Notes: generated by a model not told the origin, from the letters alone. Shown: positions 24,828 to 33,880, counted from the first letter of the stretch. The stretch: 64,000 nt of DNA from Candidatus Sulfotelmatobacter sp. (GCA_036500765.1 DASYBM010000004.1:992001-1056000), one strand, 5' to 3'. Numbers and translations are program-made.

Positions 24828-26261
24828 ATGCCGACTGAACTGCGCAATTTCCTGGCACTCACATACGACGAACTGGAAGAACTCAACCTCAAAGCCAAAG
24901 AGCAGCGCAGTAAGCGAATCGCCATTCACAAGGTGCAGGAAGAACGCCTGAAATATCTGACCGACGAGAAGCGCATCAAGGCCGTGACCGTGCTCTTCAG
25001 CGATCTCGAAGGCCGGTTGCACATGCTCGACTACGACAAGAAGTTCCTGCTGAAGAGTTTCGACAACCTCACTTTCGATGGATCTTCCATCCGCGGCTTC
25101 ACCGCGCAACGCGAAAGCGATCTCCGCCTGGGCATCGACTGGAACGCCTTTTACTGGGCGCCGGCCGACGTCTTCGGCTCCGGCAAAGTTCTGGTCTTCG
25201 GCGAGGTCATCGACAAGGGCGGCACATCGTATTCCGGCGACATTCGCGGCGTGCTCAAGAACTATGCCGAGGAACTCTTCAAGAAAAAGGGCTACACCCT
25301 CAACGCCGCCAACGAAATCGAAGGCTTCCTGTTCAAAGGCCCCGACGCCGAGCGGCACTATCACGAAGTCGGTGGCAAATTCGAATACGTCAATACCGGT
25401 GGCTACTATCATTCTCTTCCCGGCGATCCACTGCGCACCTTCATCGATACGACGGCTGAAGTACAGCGCGCCATGGGATTCCAGAACGAAAAAGATCATC
25501 CGGAAGTCGCGCCCAGCCAGTTCGAAATCAATTACGGCTACGGCGAAGTGGTCGCTGCCGCCGATCAGATCCAGCTTTACAAACTCATCTGCCGCCAGGT
25601 CGCGACCAACATGGGACTCACCGCTTCGTTCCTGCCGAAGCCCGTCGTGGGCGTGAACGGCAGCGGCATGCACACCAATGTATCCATCAGCGAAGACGGC
25701 AAGAATCTTTTCTGGGACGCCAAGGGCGAAGAGAAGCTCAGCAAAATGGGATGGGCCTTTACCGACCGCATCCTCACCCATGGCAACGATATCTGCCTGC
25801 TGCTCAATCCCAGCGTAAATTCCTATCGCCGCCTCGATCCGCACTTCGAGGCGCCCAATCAAATCAAGGCATCGGCGACGGATCGCGGTTCCATGGTGCG
25901 CATCCCCATCGGCAACGAGAAGAGTATGCGCGTCGAAGTGCGGTCCGTCGCCCCGGACGCCAATCCCTACATGGTGATGCTCTCGATCTTTAAGACCGGG
26001 CTCGACGGTGAAACTTCGAAGATCAAGAATCTGCGCCAGGCCGAACGCTACCTGCCCGACAACATCTACGATGCCATGGCCGACTTCAACAAAGCCGAAT
26101 GGACCACCACCCTGCTCGGCGAAGACGTCAAAGGCCGCTACGCCGACCTGAAAAAGGCCTCCGCCGACCGCTGCCCCCGCGCCCTAGGGACATTCGTCAA
26201 GGCACAGGAAGTCCAGTTTCATCACGAGGTCTACAACCAGTTTCTGTGGAATCTGTTCTAA
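24828..26261 (+). CDS. glnA: Glutamine synthetase
   Basis: A 477-residue enzyme that joins ammonium and glutamate using ATP. Family motifs are FDGSSIRGF (near residue 83), an NEIEGFLF strand with metal-ligand glutamate, the ATP-binding stretch KPVVGVNGSGMHTNVSI (near 270-286), and RSVAPDANPYMVM in place of the usual R-x-P metal and glutamate site. The usual adenylylation loop (NLYDLPPEE-type) is replaced by LPDNIYDAMADF, so control by adenylylation is uncertain. GAGGAGATGG lies about 14 nt before the ATG. Two hairpins follow the stop, the second a good terminator. The antisense strand is open over most of the gene but is not a gene. Confidence 0.93.
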   Translation: MPTELRNFLALTYDELEELNLKAKEQRSKRIAIHKVQEERLKYLTDEKRIKAVTVLFSDLEGRLHMLDYDKKFLLKSFDNLTFDGSSIRGFTAQRESDLRLGIDWNAFYWAPADVFGSGKVLVFGEVIDKGGTSYSGDIRGVLKNYAEELFKKKGYTLNAANEIEGFLFKGPDAERHYHEVGGKFEYVNTGGYYHSLPGDPLRTFIDTTAEVQRAMGFQNEKDHPEVAPSQFEINYGYGEVVAAADQIQLYKLICRQVATNMGLTASFLPKPVVGVNGSGMHTNVSISEDGKNLFWDAKGEEKLSKMGWAFTDRILTHGNDICLLLNPSVNSYRRLDPHFEAPNQIKASATDRGSMVRIPIGNEKSMRVEVRSVAPDANPYMVMLSIFKTGLDGETSKIKNLRQAERYLPDNIYDAMADFNKAEWTTTLLGEDVKGRYADLKKASADRCPRALGTFVKAQEVQFHHEVYNQFLWNLF

Positions 26262-26301
26262 ACGAAGCAGCTCTGCCAGATAGACTAGAAACTTTCGGTG
26301 A

Positions 26302-26336
26302 CCCATCCTAGCCGCGTTCTCTGCGGCTAGGATGGG
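26302..26336 (+). other. Perfect 14-bp hairpin in the glnA 3' region
   Basis: CCCATCCTAGCCGC and its exact complement flank a 7-nt loop, 40 nt past the glnA stop. There is no T-run. A separate terminator follows at 26375, so this may be a 3'-end stabiliser or a protein or RNA target. Confidence 0.6.
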
Positions 26337-26374
26337 ATTCCACGGACTCATCTTTTTTGGGCTTTTGCCAGTAA

Positions 26375-26412
26375 AAAGACGCCCCAGCTCTTGGCCAGGG
26401 CGTCTTTGTTTT
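26375..26412. terminator. Rho-independent terminator of glnA
   Basis: AAAGACGCCC (26375-26384) pairs with GGGCGTCTTT (26398-26407), followed by a T-rich tract. It can also serve the convergent fasciclin gene, since A-rich sequence flanks the other side. Confidence 0.88.
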
Positions 26413-26437
26413 TCATCGCATCAGCGTCGCACGCGTC

Positions 26438-26478
26438 GCTTCGCGCGGCGGGGCGGACGAGGCCTCCGTCCTCCACGA
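26438..26478. repeat. GC-rich palindrome-family fragment after the fasciclin gene
   Basis: GGGGCGGACGAGG is followed by CCTCCGTCCTCCAC, an imperfect palindrome of the same type as 7327-7349 and 4884-4905. It lies immediately 3' of the fasciclin gene stop. Confidence 0.5.
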
Positions 26479-26479
26479 A

Positions 26480-27034
26480 CTAGTTCGGCATCACCACCGT
26501 GTCCACCACGTGAATCACGCCGTTCGACTGGAAGACATTCGGAATCGTCACCGTCGACATCCCGCCTTTTTCGTCTTTGAGGACGATTGCGTTGCCCTGC
26601 ATCATCGCGATCAAAGTTCCACCGCTCACCGTCTTCAGTGTGGCCTGGCCGTGACCTTCCCTGATCCGCTTCTTCAATTCAGCAGAGCTGATGCGGCCCG
26701 CGACCACATGGTAAGTCAAAATCTTCGTCAGCATCTCTTTATTTTCCGGCTTCAACAGAGTTTCCACCGTGCCCGCCGGAAGCTTGGCAAACGCCTGGTT
26801 GGTTGGCGCAAACACCGTGAATGGACCGGCGCCCTTCAACGTATCCACGAGTCCCGCGGCCTTCACCGCAGCGACCAGCGTGGTGTGATCTTTCGAGTTC
26901 ACTGCATTGTCGATGATGTCTTTGCTGGCATACATCGGCGCGCCGCCCACCATCGGATCCTTGGAGCCCGCCATCAGCAACGGCACCGACATCGCGACCA
27001 GCGCCAGACACACAACTGCGAATTTCGTCTTCAT
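26480..27034 (-). CDS. Secreted fasciclin-domain protein
   Basis: A 184-residue protein with a signal peptide (to about residue 22, LLMAG) and one FAS1 domain (about 39-184). The domain shows the H1 motif GPFTVFAPTNQAFAKLP and the H2-like end NGVIHVVDTVVMP, with a central YHVVAGRI. Fasciclin domains mediate adhesion or matrix binding. The start is supported by AGGAGAC upstream. It stands alone, convergent with glnA. Confidence 0.93.
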   Translation of the reverse strand: MKTKFAVVCLALVAMSVPLLMAGSKDPMVGGAPMYASKDIIDNAVNSKDHTTLVAAVKAAGLVDTLKGAGPFTVFAPTNQAFAKLPAGTVETLLKPENKEMLTKILTYHVVAGRISSAELKKRIREGHGQATLKTVSGGTLIAMMQGNAIVLKDEKGGMSTVTIPNVFQSNGVIHVVDTVVMPN

Positions 27035-27151
27035 AATGTCTCCTATTCAGTTTTGAACTGCTTTCAGGACTAGTACGCAGGTAGTGGAGGGATTGGATTG
27101 CGCCATCAAGCGCCCGGAAAGCCATGGTGGTGTGCTAGATTCAAATGCTGG

Positions 27152-27979
27152 ATGGAACTCGCACCCACCATTTCTACGCAAGGCCTGAGCCGCCGCTTTG
27201 GAGAACTCTTAGCCGTCGACGGCGTCGATCTACGCGTCGCTCCGGGACAATTCTTCGGCTTCCTGGGTCCGAATGGAGCGGGGAAGTCTACAACCATCAA
27301 GATGCTGACCGGCTTGCTCGCGCCCAGCGCCGGACAAATCGAAATTCTTGGCATAGATCTCAATGCCCATCCCGTCGAAGTGAAGCGGCAAATCGGGGTC
27401 GTGCCCGAAGGCATGGCGCTGTTCGGCCGCCTTACCGGCGCCGAATTCCTCAGCTTCGCGGGGCGGATGTACGGACTCGACCGCACCACCGCAGCCAAGC
27501 GCGCCGCCGAGTTGCTCGACTTTATGCAACTGGCCGACCAGCCGAAAAAACTGGTAACCGATTATTCCCACGGCATGCAGAAGAAGTTAGCTCTGGCGGC
27601 GGCTGTCATTCACGGACCTAAAGTTTTGTTCCTCGACGAACCGTTTGAAGGAGTAGACGCAATTGCGGCGGGCACGCTGAAGTCGATGCTGCAAGGCATG
27701 ATCGCGCGGGGAGCCACAATTTTTCTCACTTCGCACGTGCTGGAAATTGTCGAGCGCCTGTGCAGTCACGTCGCCATCATTCATCAAGGACGGCTGGTGG
27801 CGCAGGGATCGCTCGAAGAACTGCGTGCCGGCGTCGAAGCCCAAACCCCCGCCGAGTCCAGCAACGGCGGATCCGCGGGAGCAGCAGTCTCGGCCGAGAA
27901 ACTGACGCTGGAACAAATCTTCCTCCGCGTCGTCGGCGGATCGCACCGCACCGAACAAGAGCTGTCATGGCTGGGATAA
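27152..27979 (+). CDS. ABC transporter ATP-binding protein
   Basis: A 275-residue nucleotide-binding subunit. Walker A is GPNGAGKST (near 39-47), the signature-like region is DYSHGMQKKLALAAA (near 137-151; SHGMQ replaces LSGGQ, common in this export subfamily), and Walker B is VLFLDEPFEGVD (near 158). The H-loop is in LTSHVLEIVERL. The DrrA/NatA/CcmA-like class fits an exporter or ABC-2 complex. ATG at 27152 is preferred by family alignment; the frame is open to 27098. The permease gene follows after 62 bp filled by a short degenerate repeat. Confidence 0.9.
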   Translation: MELAPTISTQGLSRRFGELLAVDGVDLRVAPGQFFGFLGPNGAGKSTTIKMLTGLLAPSAGQIEILGIDLNAHPVEVKRQIGVVPEGMALFGRLTGAEFLSFAGRMYGLDRTTAAKRAAELLDFMQLADQPKKLVTDYSHGMQKKLALAAAVIHGPKVLFLDEPFEGVDAIAAGTLKSMLQGMIARGATIFLTSHVLEIVERLCSHVAIIHQGRLVAQGSLEELRAGVEAQTPAESSNGGSAGAAVSAEKLTLEQIFLRVVGGSHRTEQELSWLG

Positions 27980-27980
27980 G

Positions 27981-28033
27981 TTTTGGAAGTTCAAGAATCG
28001 GAAGTTAAGGAACCGGAATTCAAGTTCGGAAGG
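27981..28033 (+). repeat. Degenerate GGAAGTTCAAG repeat between ABC genes
   Basis: Units TTTTGGAAGTTCAAGAAT, CGGAAGTTAAGGAAC, CGGAATTCAAGTTC and GGAAGG fill the gap. The last unit doubles as the ribosome site of the permease gene. Confidence 0.65.
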
Positions 28034-28041
28034 CAACCAGA

Positions 28042-29691
28042 ATGACGTCTGCCATCTCGCGCAGCGGCCAACTGTCGGCGATCGCCGAATTGCGCTGGCA
28101 TATGTTCGTCAACGGCCTGCGCAGCAAGCGCGGCAAGATGGAACTGGCGTCACGCGTCCTCGTAACTGCCGCCTTCACGATCGCCGGAGTCGGTGGTTTC
28201 GCCCTTGCCTTTGGACTTTCCTATTACTTCGTCTCGCAAGATCAGGCCGAATATCTCGCTGCGATTTTGTGGCCGATCTTTTTTTTCTGGCAAGTCTTTC
28301 CAGTGATGGCCACCGCCTTCACTAACAATCCGGATTCGGGCGAGTTGCTGCGCTTCCCGCTCAACTACCAATCGTATTTTGCGATCCGTCTCGCATATGG
28401 TTTTTTCGATCCCGCGAGCGCGCTGGGAAGCGTTGGTCTGCTGGGAGTTCTGATAGGCGTCGCGGTCGCCCGCCCGCTGTTGTTTCCCTGGACTCTGCTG
28501 GTGGTCCTGACGTTCGGTCTTTTCAATCTGGTTCTGATGCAAACCATATTCGCCTGGCTGGAGCGCTGGCTGGCGCAGCGCCGCACCCGCGAAATCATGG
28601 GAGTAGTTTTCATCCTTGCGATCCTCAGTTTTCAATTGATCGGCCCGGCCATGGAGCATTTCGGCAAAGGGCCGCACCCGGACTTGAGCCAGGCCGCGCA
28701 AATCACAAACCGGATTCAGGCGGTGTTGCCGGCTGGCCTGGCCGCCGTCGCCGTAGCGTCGGCTTCGCATGGGCGATTTCTATTGGGCGCCGGCTCTCTG
28801 CTGATTCTCGCAATGCTGACGCTGGCGGTCGGCCTATTATTGCACTTGCGTCTGCGGGCGCAGTTTCGCGGGGAAAATCTTAGCGAAGCAGCAGCGCGCC
28901 CCGCTGTTGCGCACGTCCAAGGACTCCAGTTGGGATGGAACCTGCCGGGATTTTCGCAGGAAGTCGCGGCGGTCTTCGAAAAAGAATTACGCTACCTCAT
29001 GCGCAGCGGACCGATGCTGCTTACTTTGATCATGCCGATTTTTATGTTGGTGATTTTTCGCCTCGGCCCATTGAATCCGATGCGACAAGCCGGCCATATG
29101 AACCGCACGCCCGACATGGCATTTCCTGGCGCGGCCGCTTACGCCATTCTGGTGCTGACCAATCTGGTCTTCAACAGTTTCGGCGGCGATGCTGCCGGCA
29201 TTCAATTCTTTTACGCCTCGCCAGTTACTTTCCGGCAAATCGTGCTGGCGAAAAATCTTGTCCACGCCAGCATCCTCGCTGCCAACACTGCGTTCGCCTG
29301 GTTCGCCGTGACATATCTTTACGGCGCGCCGCATCTGGCAGCTTCCGTTGCGACCTTGACTGGATTGCTTTTCGCCGCGCCCCTGAACTTTACCGCCGGC
29401 AACTTGCTCTCGATTTATGCGCCCAGGAAGCGGGATTTCTCGACCTTCGGCCGCCAGAACGTTTCGCAGACCACCGTGCTGGCCAGTTTCGGCGTGCAGG
29501 CTGTAATCATCGGCATCGGCGTAGGAGTCTTCGCTATCGCGCGCATTTATCACAGTCCGTGGATCGCCGCTCTGCTCTTTCTACCTCTGTCAGCCGTCTC
29601 GATCGCTGTTTACGTGGCTGTGCTGGGACGCCTCGACGGAATTGCGCTGAAGCGGCGGGAGTCGCTGGTGGCGGAGCTGTGCCGCGCGTAG
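28042..29691 (+). CDS. ABC-2-type membrane permease
   Basis: A 549-residue integral membrane protein with about 12 hydrophobic segments (for example VLVTAAFTIAGVGGFALAFG, LLLTLIMPIFMLVIF and TVLASFGVQAVIIGIGVGVF near the C-terminus). It pairs with the ATPase gene just upstream, forming a two-component ABC exporter or ABC-2-like complex. No substrate clue is visible. GGAAGG about 8 nt before the ATG supports the start. It ends about 50 bp before the convergent response regulator gene. Confidence 0.85.
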   Translation: MTSAISRSGQLSAIAELRWHMFVNGLRSKRGKMELASRVLVTAAFTIAGVGGFALAFGLSYYFVSQDQAEYLAAILWPIFFFWQVFPVMATAFTNNPDSGELLRFPLNYQSYFAIRLAYGFFDPASALGSVGLLGVLIGVAVARPLLFPWTLLVVLTFGLFNLVLMQTIFAWLERWLAQRRTREIMGVVFILAILSFQLIGPAMEHFGKGPHPDLSQAAQITNRIQAVLPAGLAAVAVASASHGRFLLGAGSLLILAMLTLAVGLLLHLRLRAQFRGENLSEAAARPAVAHVQGLQLGWNLPGFSQEVAAVFEKELRYLMRSGPMLLTLIMPIFMLVIFRLGPLNPMRQAGHMNRTPDMAFPGAAAYAILVLTNLVFNSFGGDAAGIQFFYASPVTFRQIVLAKNLVHASILAANTAFAWFAVTYLYGAPHLAASVATLTGLLFAAPLNFTAGNLLSIYAPRKRDFSTFGRQNVSQTTVLASFGVQAVIIGIGVGVFAIARIYHSPWIAALLFLPLSAVSIAVYVAVLGRLDGIALKRRESLVAELCRA

Positions 29692-29743
29692 GCCTTTACG
29701 GGTATTCCTTTACACGTCTCTTCTCAGTTCAGTGTTTTCCGCT

Positions 29744-30499
29744 CTAAGTTTCTTCCGGCTGCGCCAGAAACCGGTAACCCACCCCACGCACTGTAAGCAA
29801 ATGCCGGGGATGCACCGGATCATCTTCCATGTACCGGCGCAGCCGGACCACAAAATTATCGATGGCGCGGGTATCGGTGTCTTCGTGCAGCCCCCACACC
29901 TCTTCCAGAATTTGCTTGCGGGACACAATTTTTCCGTCGTTGCGCACGAGGTGTCGCAGCAGTTCCGACTCCATCACCGTCAGGTGAATCGTGCTCTCGC
30001 CAGACCGCAGCTCGAGCGCGCCGAAGTCGATGGTCTTGTCGCTAAACGAAAATGTTCCGAAATCTTCAACGCCCGCGGCGTCTGCTCGCTCTGCCGCCCC
30101 GGAGGATGCTGCTTGCCCCGCCCGCGTCCACTGGCTGCGCCGCAGCAGGCCCTGCAGCCGCGCCAACAGAATCGAGAGATCGAACGGCTTCGGCAGATAA
30201 TCGTCCGCTCCGCAGGCGAAGCCCTTCAGCACATCTTCAGGGCGTCCCCGCGCCGTCAACATCAGCACGGGCACATAGTTGTGCGCGGCGCGCAACTCGG
30301 AGACGACGCTGAATCCGTCTTTGCCGGGCAGCATGATGTCGAGCACCACGACATCGAAGTCTTCTTTTTTCTCCAGCAGACGGTCCGTGGCTGTTTCGCC
30401 ATCGCCCACTACTTCCGCGGCGTAACCCTCGGCTTCGAGATTGAAGCGCAAACCCTGCGCCAGATGGTCTTCATCTTCCACCACCAGCACCCGGCTCAT
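29744..30499 (-). CDS. OmpR/PhoB-family response regulator
   Basis: A 251-residue regulator. The receiver domain (1 to about 120) has acidic pocket residues E8/D9, phospho-acceptor D54 in VVVLDIMLPGKDGF, and PKPF with the conserved lysine. A linker rich in Ala (about 125-150) leads to a winged-helix DNA-binding domain (about 155-245; LTVMESELLRHLVRNDGKIVSR, then RAIDNFVVRLRRYMEDDP, then LLTVRGVGYRF). GAGGCGG upstream supports ATG at 30499. The sensor kinase gene ends 23 bp upstream, so the pair forms one operon. The target genes are unknown; the ABC exporter lies on the other strand next door. Confidence 0.93.
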   Translation of the reverse strand: MSRVLVVEDEDHLAQGLRFNLEAEGYAAEVVGDGETATDRLLEKKEDFDVVVLDIMLPGKDGFSVVSELRAAHNYVPVLMLTARGRPEDVLKGFACGADDYLPKPFDLSILLARLQGLLRRSQWTRAGQAASSGAAERADAAGVEDFGTFSFSDKTIDFGALELRSGESTIHLTVMESELLRHLVRNDGKIVSRKQILEEVWGLHEDTDTRAIDNFVVRLRRYMEDDPVHPRHLLTVRGVGYRFLAQPEET

Positions 30500-30522
30500 G
30501 CTGTCCGCCTCATTCTTCCTCT

Positions 30523-31431
30523 TTATTCTGCCCACCTGGGCAGTTCCAGAACAATCGTAGTGCCAAGCCCTTCGCCGTCGCTCTCGGCGAACACTTTGCC
30601 GCCGTGTTTTTCCGCAATCGCCCGCACAATAAACAGCCCCAGTCCAGTTCCTTTCACATGCGCCAGCGAACGGTGGGGGACGCGATAGAAGCGTTTAAAG
30701 ATTCGCTTCATGTCATCCGGAGGAATTCCGACCCCTTGATCCTTCACCCGCAACACGATGCGTTTTTCATCCGGCGTTTCTACGCGCAGCCGCACATCAA
30801 CACTCTCTCCGGAATATTTCACGGCGTTGTCGAGGACATTGGAGACAGCGGTGCGCAAATCTTCCGCGCTTCCCTGTACCCGTAGTCCATTCCCATTGAC
30901 CGCTGTTTCCTCGTAGCGGATCGCCTCCGGGTGCAGATGATGCCGCGCGCGAGTAGCATCCATGCAGTCGCGGACCAGTTGACCGAAATCGACCTCCGCT
31001 TTTTCCCGGCCCGCTTTTTTGTCGCCGGCCCGTCCCGCGCGCAGCACCTGCTCCACCGTTTCAGTCAGCCGATCGGTATCGCTGAGCATGAGGCGGTAAA
31101 AGTCCTGCTTCTGTTGTTCGGGCAGTTCGCGGCGCTGCAGTGTTTCGAGATGTAGCCGAATGGAAGCCACCGGCGTCTTCAACTCGTGAGTCACAGCGTT
31201 GATGAAACTGTCATGCTGCTCGCTGCGGCGTAACTCCCGCACCAGAAAAATCGTATTGACCACCATCCCAGCAATGATCAGGGCAAAAAAGAAGATGCCG
31301 AAAAACAGCAATACGCCCTCGCGCCAGTTGAGGATGATCCAGCCGACGTTGAGGGCAACGGCCAGCGCCACCAGGCCGATGCCCATGATGAGAAAGAAGA
31401 CGATGGTTCCGCGGCGGCTCGAAATGCGCAT
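30523..31431 (-). CDS. Membrane sensor histidine kinase
   Basis: A 302-residue kinase with two transmembrane helices (about 10-33 and 40-63) joined by a very short loop, so it has almost no periplasmic sensor domain. HisKA has the phospho-histidine H82 in FINAVTHELKTPVASIR. The HATPase domain has an N box (NVLDNAVKYSG), a G1 box (VKDQGVGIPPDD) and a G2 box (HVKGTGLGLFIVRAI). It is the partner of the response regulator 23 bp downstream. The signal is probably sensed within the membrane or through a partner, which is inference from the topology. Confidence 0.93.
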   Translation of the reverse strand: MRISSRRGTIVFFLIMGIGLVALAVALNVGWIILNWREGVLLFFGIFFFALIIAGMVVNTIFLVRELRRSEQHDSFINAVTHELKTPVASIRLHLETLQRRELPEQQKQDFYRLMLSDTDRLTETVEQVLRAGRAGDKKAGREKAEVDFGQLVRDCMDATRARHHLHPEAIRYEETAVNGNGLRVQGSAEDLRTAVSNVLDNAVKYSGESVDVRLRVETPDEKRIVLRVKDQGVGIPPDDMKRIFKRFYRVPHRSLAHVKGTGLGLFIVRAIAEKHGGKVFAESDGEGLGTTIVLELPRWAE

Positions 31432-31521
31432 GGCGAGGGTTTGTACAGCCAGTCCGCACTGATTCTACGCGCACGGCGCCGCCTTTGCAGCGATCCTGAA
31501 GGAACGTCGGTGGGGAAACGG

Positions 31522-33177
31522 TTAGAAAGTGAACCGACCGCCGACGGTCGGAGCAAAGTTATTGTTGTGCAAGTACGGAACTCCAGGGCCATGAGGAATG
31601 GCGATGGCCAGACCGCCGGTTACGTAGGAATACGCAAGTCCGATAAAACCGTCGAAACGCTTGGTGAAGTAATGATCCGCATAGAGCGACCCCTCGTTCA
31701 GGGTACCCGCGCAGGAACTTCGGAAATTTCCTGGCACGCACGTCGGCGGAACGCGGAAAGTGTTCTGACGCTGTTGATACCAGGACAAGGTGATGTCGGT
31801 CTTGTTGTCGTAAGCGTATTTCACGCCCGTCCACCAGATGTTCACCAGCTTTTCAGAATCAAGATTATTGTCCTCGACACCGCTCATGAAATAGCCGCCC
31901 TGGTCTGAGGCGCCTACGCCCAGCGGGTTCTTCGGGTTGTTCTGCCAGATGTATTCGTAGCCGGCAAAAAACTTCAGCGGGTTCCACGCGTACTTGGTAG
32001 CGACGATAATTCCGTTGTTGTCGGTCACGATGCCATACACGGTGTTGTTCGGGTCGATGAGATTCGGCCCCAGGCCGGGCCCACCGTTGATCGGGTTTGT
32101 ATTGATGCTGTCGGTAGTCGACTGATATAAGCCCGCGGAACTCGTACTCTCAGGCCCCAGCAAGGGATTCAATACGCTGATGGCCTGGTTGTAGTGTTGG
32201 TAGAGGATGTCGGCGGAGAATTTGTGGTATTCGCCGCCAAGGTCGAATCCAAAGGCGTTGTTATGCGCCGATTCCGGCGTACAGTCCGCGGCCGTCCAGC
32301 CTGCGGTGGCTGAGTAGCAGCCGCCATTGCCGTCGGCAAATTTATACATCGCGCCGAAATGAACCGGGCCGTAGGCGAGGCGATACTTCACGGCGTCGTC
32401 CCAACGGCTGTTCTCGGTGTCGCCGCCGCCGGCCATCGTGCCGTTATACCCGATGTACGAAAAGGCATAGCTGCCGCCGGCCGGATCATAAAGGAGCATG
32501 GCATCGGTACCGAGTGAGCGCTGACGACCGAAGGTTAGTGTGCCGAAATGCGTGGACGAAATACCGCCGTAGACTTCGTCATTGAAGGGTTGGCCCGCGC
32601 GCGCGCCGTCGATGGCATACGAATAGCTGCCCCGGGGCAGGCCGTTGTTGATGGTGTCGGTGGCCGACGCGTTAGCCAGCAGGCCGGACTGCGGATTGAC
32701 GCCAGTGGAAGCGTTGAAAACGACAGACCAGCCGTGCACGAACTCCTCCTTTCCCCTGATCCCCACGCCGGTCTGCTGCAGGTTGTTCGGTTCAACCAGG
32801 AACCGATGCTGATAGCCGTTTCGGTTTACAAGAGATGCCCCTTCATAGTTGTAACCGTTTTCCGGTAGTCCATGACTGACCCATCCGAAGCCGACGTCAT
32901 ACGCACCGTAGAGCGTGATGCCGTGCCAGGTCAGCGTGCAATCGGTGGTGGCGAACTCCTGGCCGCTCGTGCAGGGGTCGGGAGTGTGCGGAGCCGCCGG
33001 AGCGCCCGTTTGGGCCGCCGCTGAAGCGACGAACGCCCCCATCGCAAGCCACAAAAGCAGCAAGAAGGCCTGGGCCAGCGGCAGTGCGGCGGCCGCTGGA
33101 ACGTAGCCGGCGCATGTCAAAGGTTTCCCTCGCCTCCCGTATCGGAAGAAGATCTGCGAGCGGTCAGAGCCTTTCAT
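31522..33177 (-). CDS. Outer-membrane porin
   Basis: A 551-residue trimeric-porin-like beta-barrel. The N-terminus has a long basic stretch, then a hydrophobic leader (LAQAFLLLLWLAMGAFVASAAAQ). The mature protein opens LTWHGITLYGAYDVGFGWVS, as in Gram-negative general porins, and shows repeated amphipathic strands and a final FTF. A short Cys pair (CTSGQEFATTDC) and one internal Cys pair (CYSATAGWTAADC) may form extracellular loop disulfides. AAAGGTGA about 6 nt upstream supports the start. It is divergent from the HTH-TOBE regulator gene, a layout suggesting regulation by that protein. Confidence 0.85.
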   Translation of the reverse strand: MKGSDRSQIFFRYGRRGKPLTCAGYVPAAAALPLAQAFLLLLWLAMGAFVASAAAQTGAPAAPHTPDPCTSGQEFATTDCTLTWHGITLYGAYDVGFGWVSHGLPENGYNYEGASLVNRNGYQHRFLVEPNNLQQTGVGIRGKEEFVHGWSVVFNASTGVNPQSGLLANASATDTINNGLPRGSYSYAIDGARAGQPFNDEVYGGISSTHFGTLTFGRQRSLGTDAMLLYDPAGGSYAFSYIGYNGTMAGGGDTENSRWDDAVKYRLAYGPVHFGAMYKFADGNGGCYSATAGWTAADCTPESAHNNAFGFDLGGEYHKFSADILYQHYNQAISVLNPLLGPESTSSAGLYQSTTDSINTNPINGGPGLGPNLIDPNNTVYGIVTDNNGIIVATKYAWNPLKFFAGYEYIWQNNPKNPLGVGASDQGGYFMSGVEDNNLDSEKLVNIWWTGVKYAYDNKTDITLSWYQQRQNTFRVPPTCVPGNFRSSCAGTLNEGSLYADHYFTKRFDGFIGLAYSYVTGGLAIAIPHGPGVPYLHNNNFAPTVGGRFTF

Positions 33178-33388
33178 GATGGATCACCTTTCTTGAGAAT
33201 TACCGGGCGGCAATTAATAACAACAGTTTTTACTACGCCCATGGAAACTCTGGAGTGTACATGAAATACGGTTCCCATGTCTAAACTCATACAGTTATAG
33301 ATTGTTGTAGGATGGTTTCTAAGCGATGTCGCAGGGAAAATACCAGCAGTTGACCCCTGCGCTACGATGTCGGTACGATTTCATTGCA

Positions 33389-33823
33389 ATGGCGAAAAAC
33401 AGCGAATCCGGGAAGAGGAGCACCGAACTGCTCAAGCTACGCGACGCGGCGGTGCAAATAGGAATCAGCTTCCCCACGATCAAGCAGTGGATTTACAAGA
33501 AGAAGATTCGCAGCGTGACCACCGCGGGAGGACATCACCGGATCCCACAGGCAGAAATCGACCGCCTGCTTTACCGCTCTCGCGGGCACAATGAAGATGA
33601 ACGCCGGGTCACCTACAAGCGCATCAGCGGGCGCAACCAGCTCGTGGGGCGAATTGTCGATGTGCGCGTCAGCGGACTGGTGGGACAGGTCACACTGTCG
33701 GTGGGGGGACAGTTGATCACTTCCTTGATCACGTCGGGTGCCGTGCGTGAAATGAAGTTGAAGAAGGGACAAACCGCGGCAGCGCTGATAAAGGCGACCG
33801 AGGTCATGATCATCCGCGTGTAA
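33389..33823 (+). CDS. HTH-TOBE/Mop regulator, ModE-like one-component sensor
   Basis: A 144-residue protein (frame open to an ATG at 33326). N-terminal HTH of the excisionase/MerR-like type is seen as LLKLRDAAVQIGISFPTIKQ and KKIRSVTTAGGHHRIPQAEI. The C-terminal TOBE/Mop domain (about 80-144) reads NQLVGRIVDVRVSGLVGQV... and ends KKGQTAAALIKATEVMIIRV, the oxyanion-binding fold of ModE and molbindins. It should bind molybdate or tungstate and regulate transcription. The divergent porin gene is the natural target candidate. No modABC genes are adjacent. Confidence 0.85.
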   Translation: MAKNSESGKRSTELLKLRDAAVQIGISFPTIKQWIYKKKIRSVTTAGGHHRIPQAEIDRLLYRSRGHNEDERRVTYKRISGRNQLVGRIVDVRVSGLVGQVTLSVGGQLITSLITSGAVREMKLKKGQTAAALIKATEVMIIRV

Positions 33824-33847
33824 GCTGCTCGTATAAACCGCAAAAAA

Positions 33848-33880
33848 AGCCCCGGCCGGGAAGGCCAGGGCTCGTTGTTC
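33848..33880. terminator. Bidirectional terminator between HTH-TOBE and desaturase genes
   Basis: AGCCC-C-GGCC pairs with GGCC-A-GGGCT (33848-33872, one mismatch). An A-run lies before it and a T-rich tract after it, so it can end both convergent genes. Confidence 0.85.

Noticed and set aside
24744-25862. Long open frame antisense to glutamine synthetase
   Set aside because: It mirrors the codon pattern of the glnA gene, has no ribosome site and no family likeness. Antisense frames of this kind are common in GC-rich genes.
33178-33388. Classical ModE operator in the porin/regulator gap
   Set aside because: I could not find a TATAT-type palindrome with the expected spacing; the operator, if any, is of another type.
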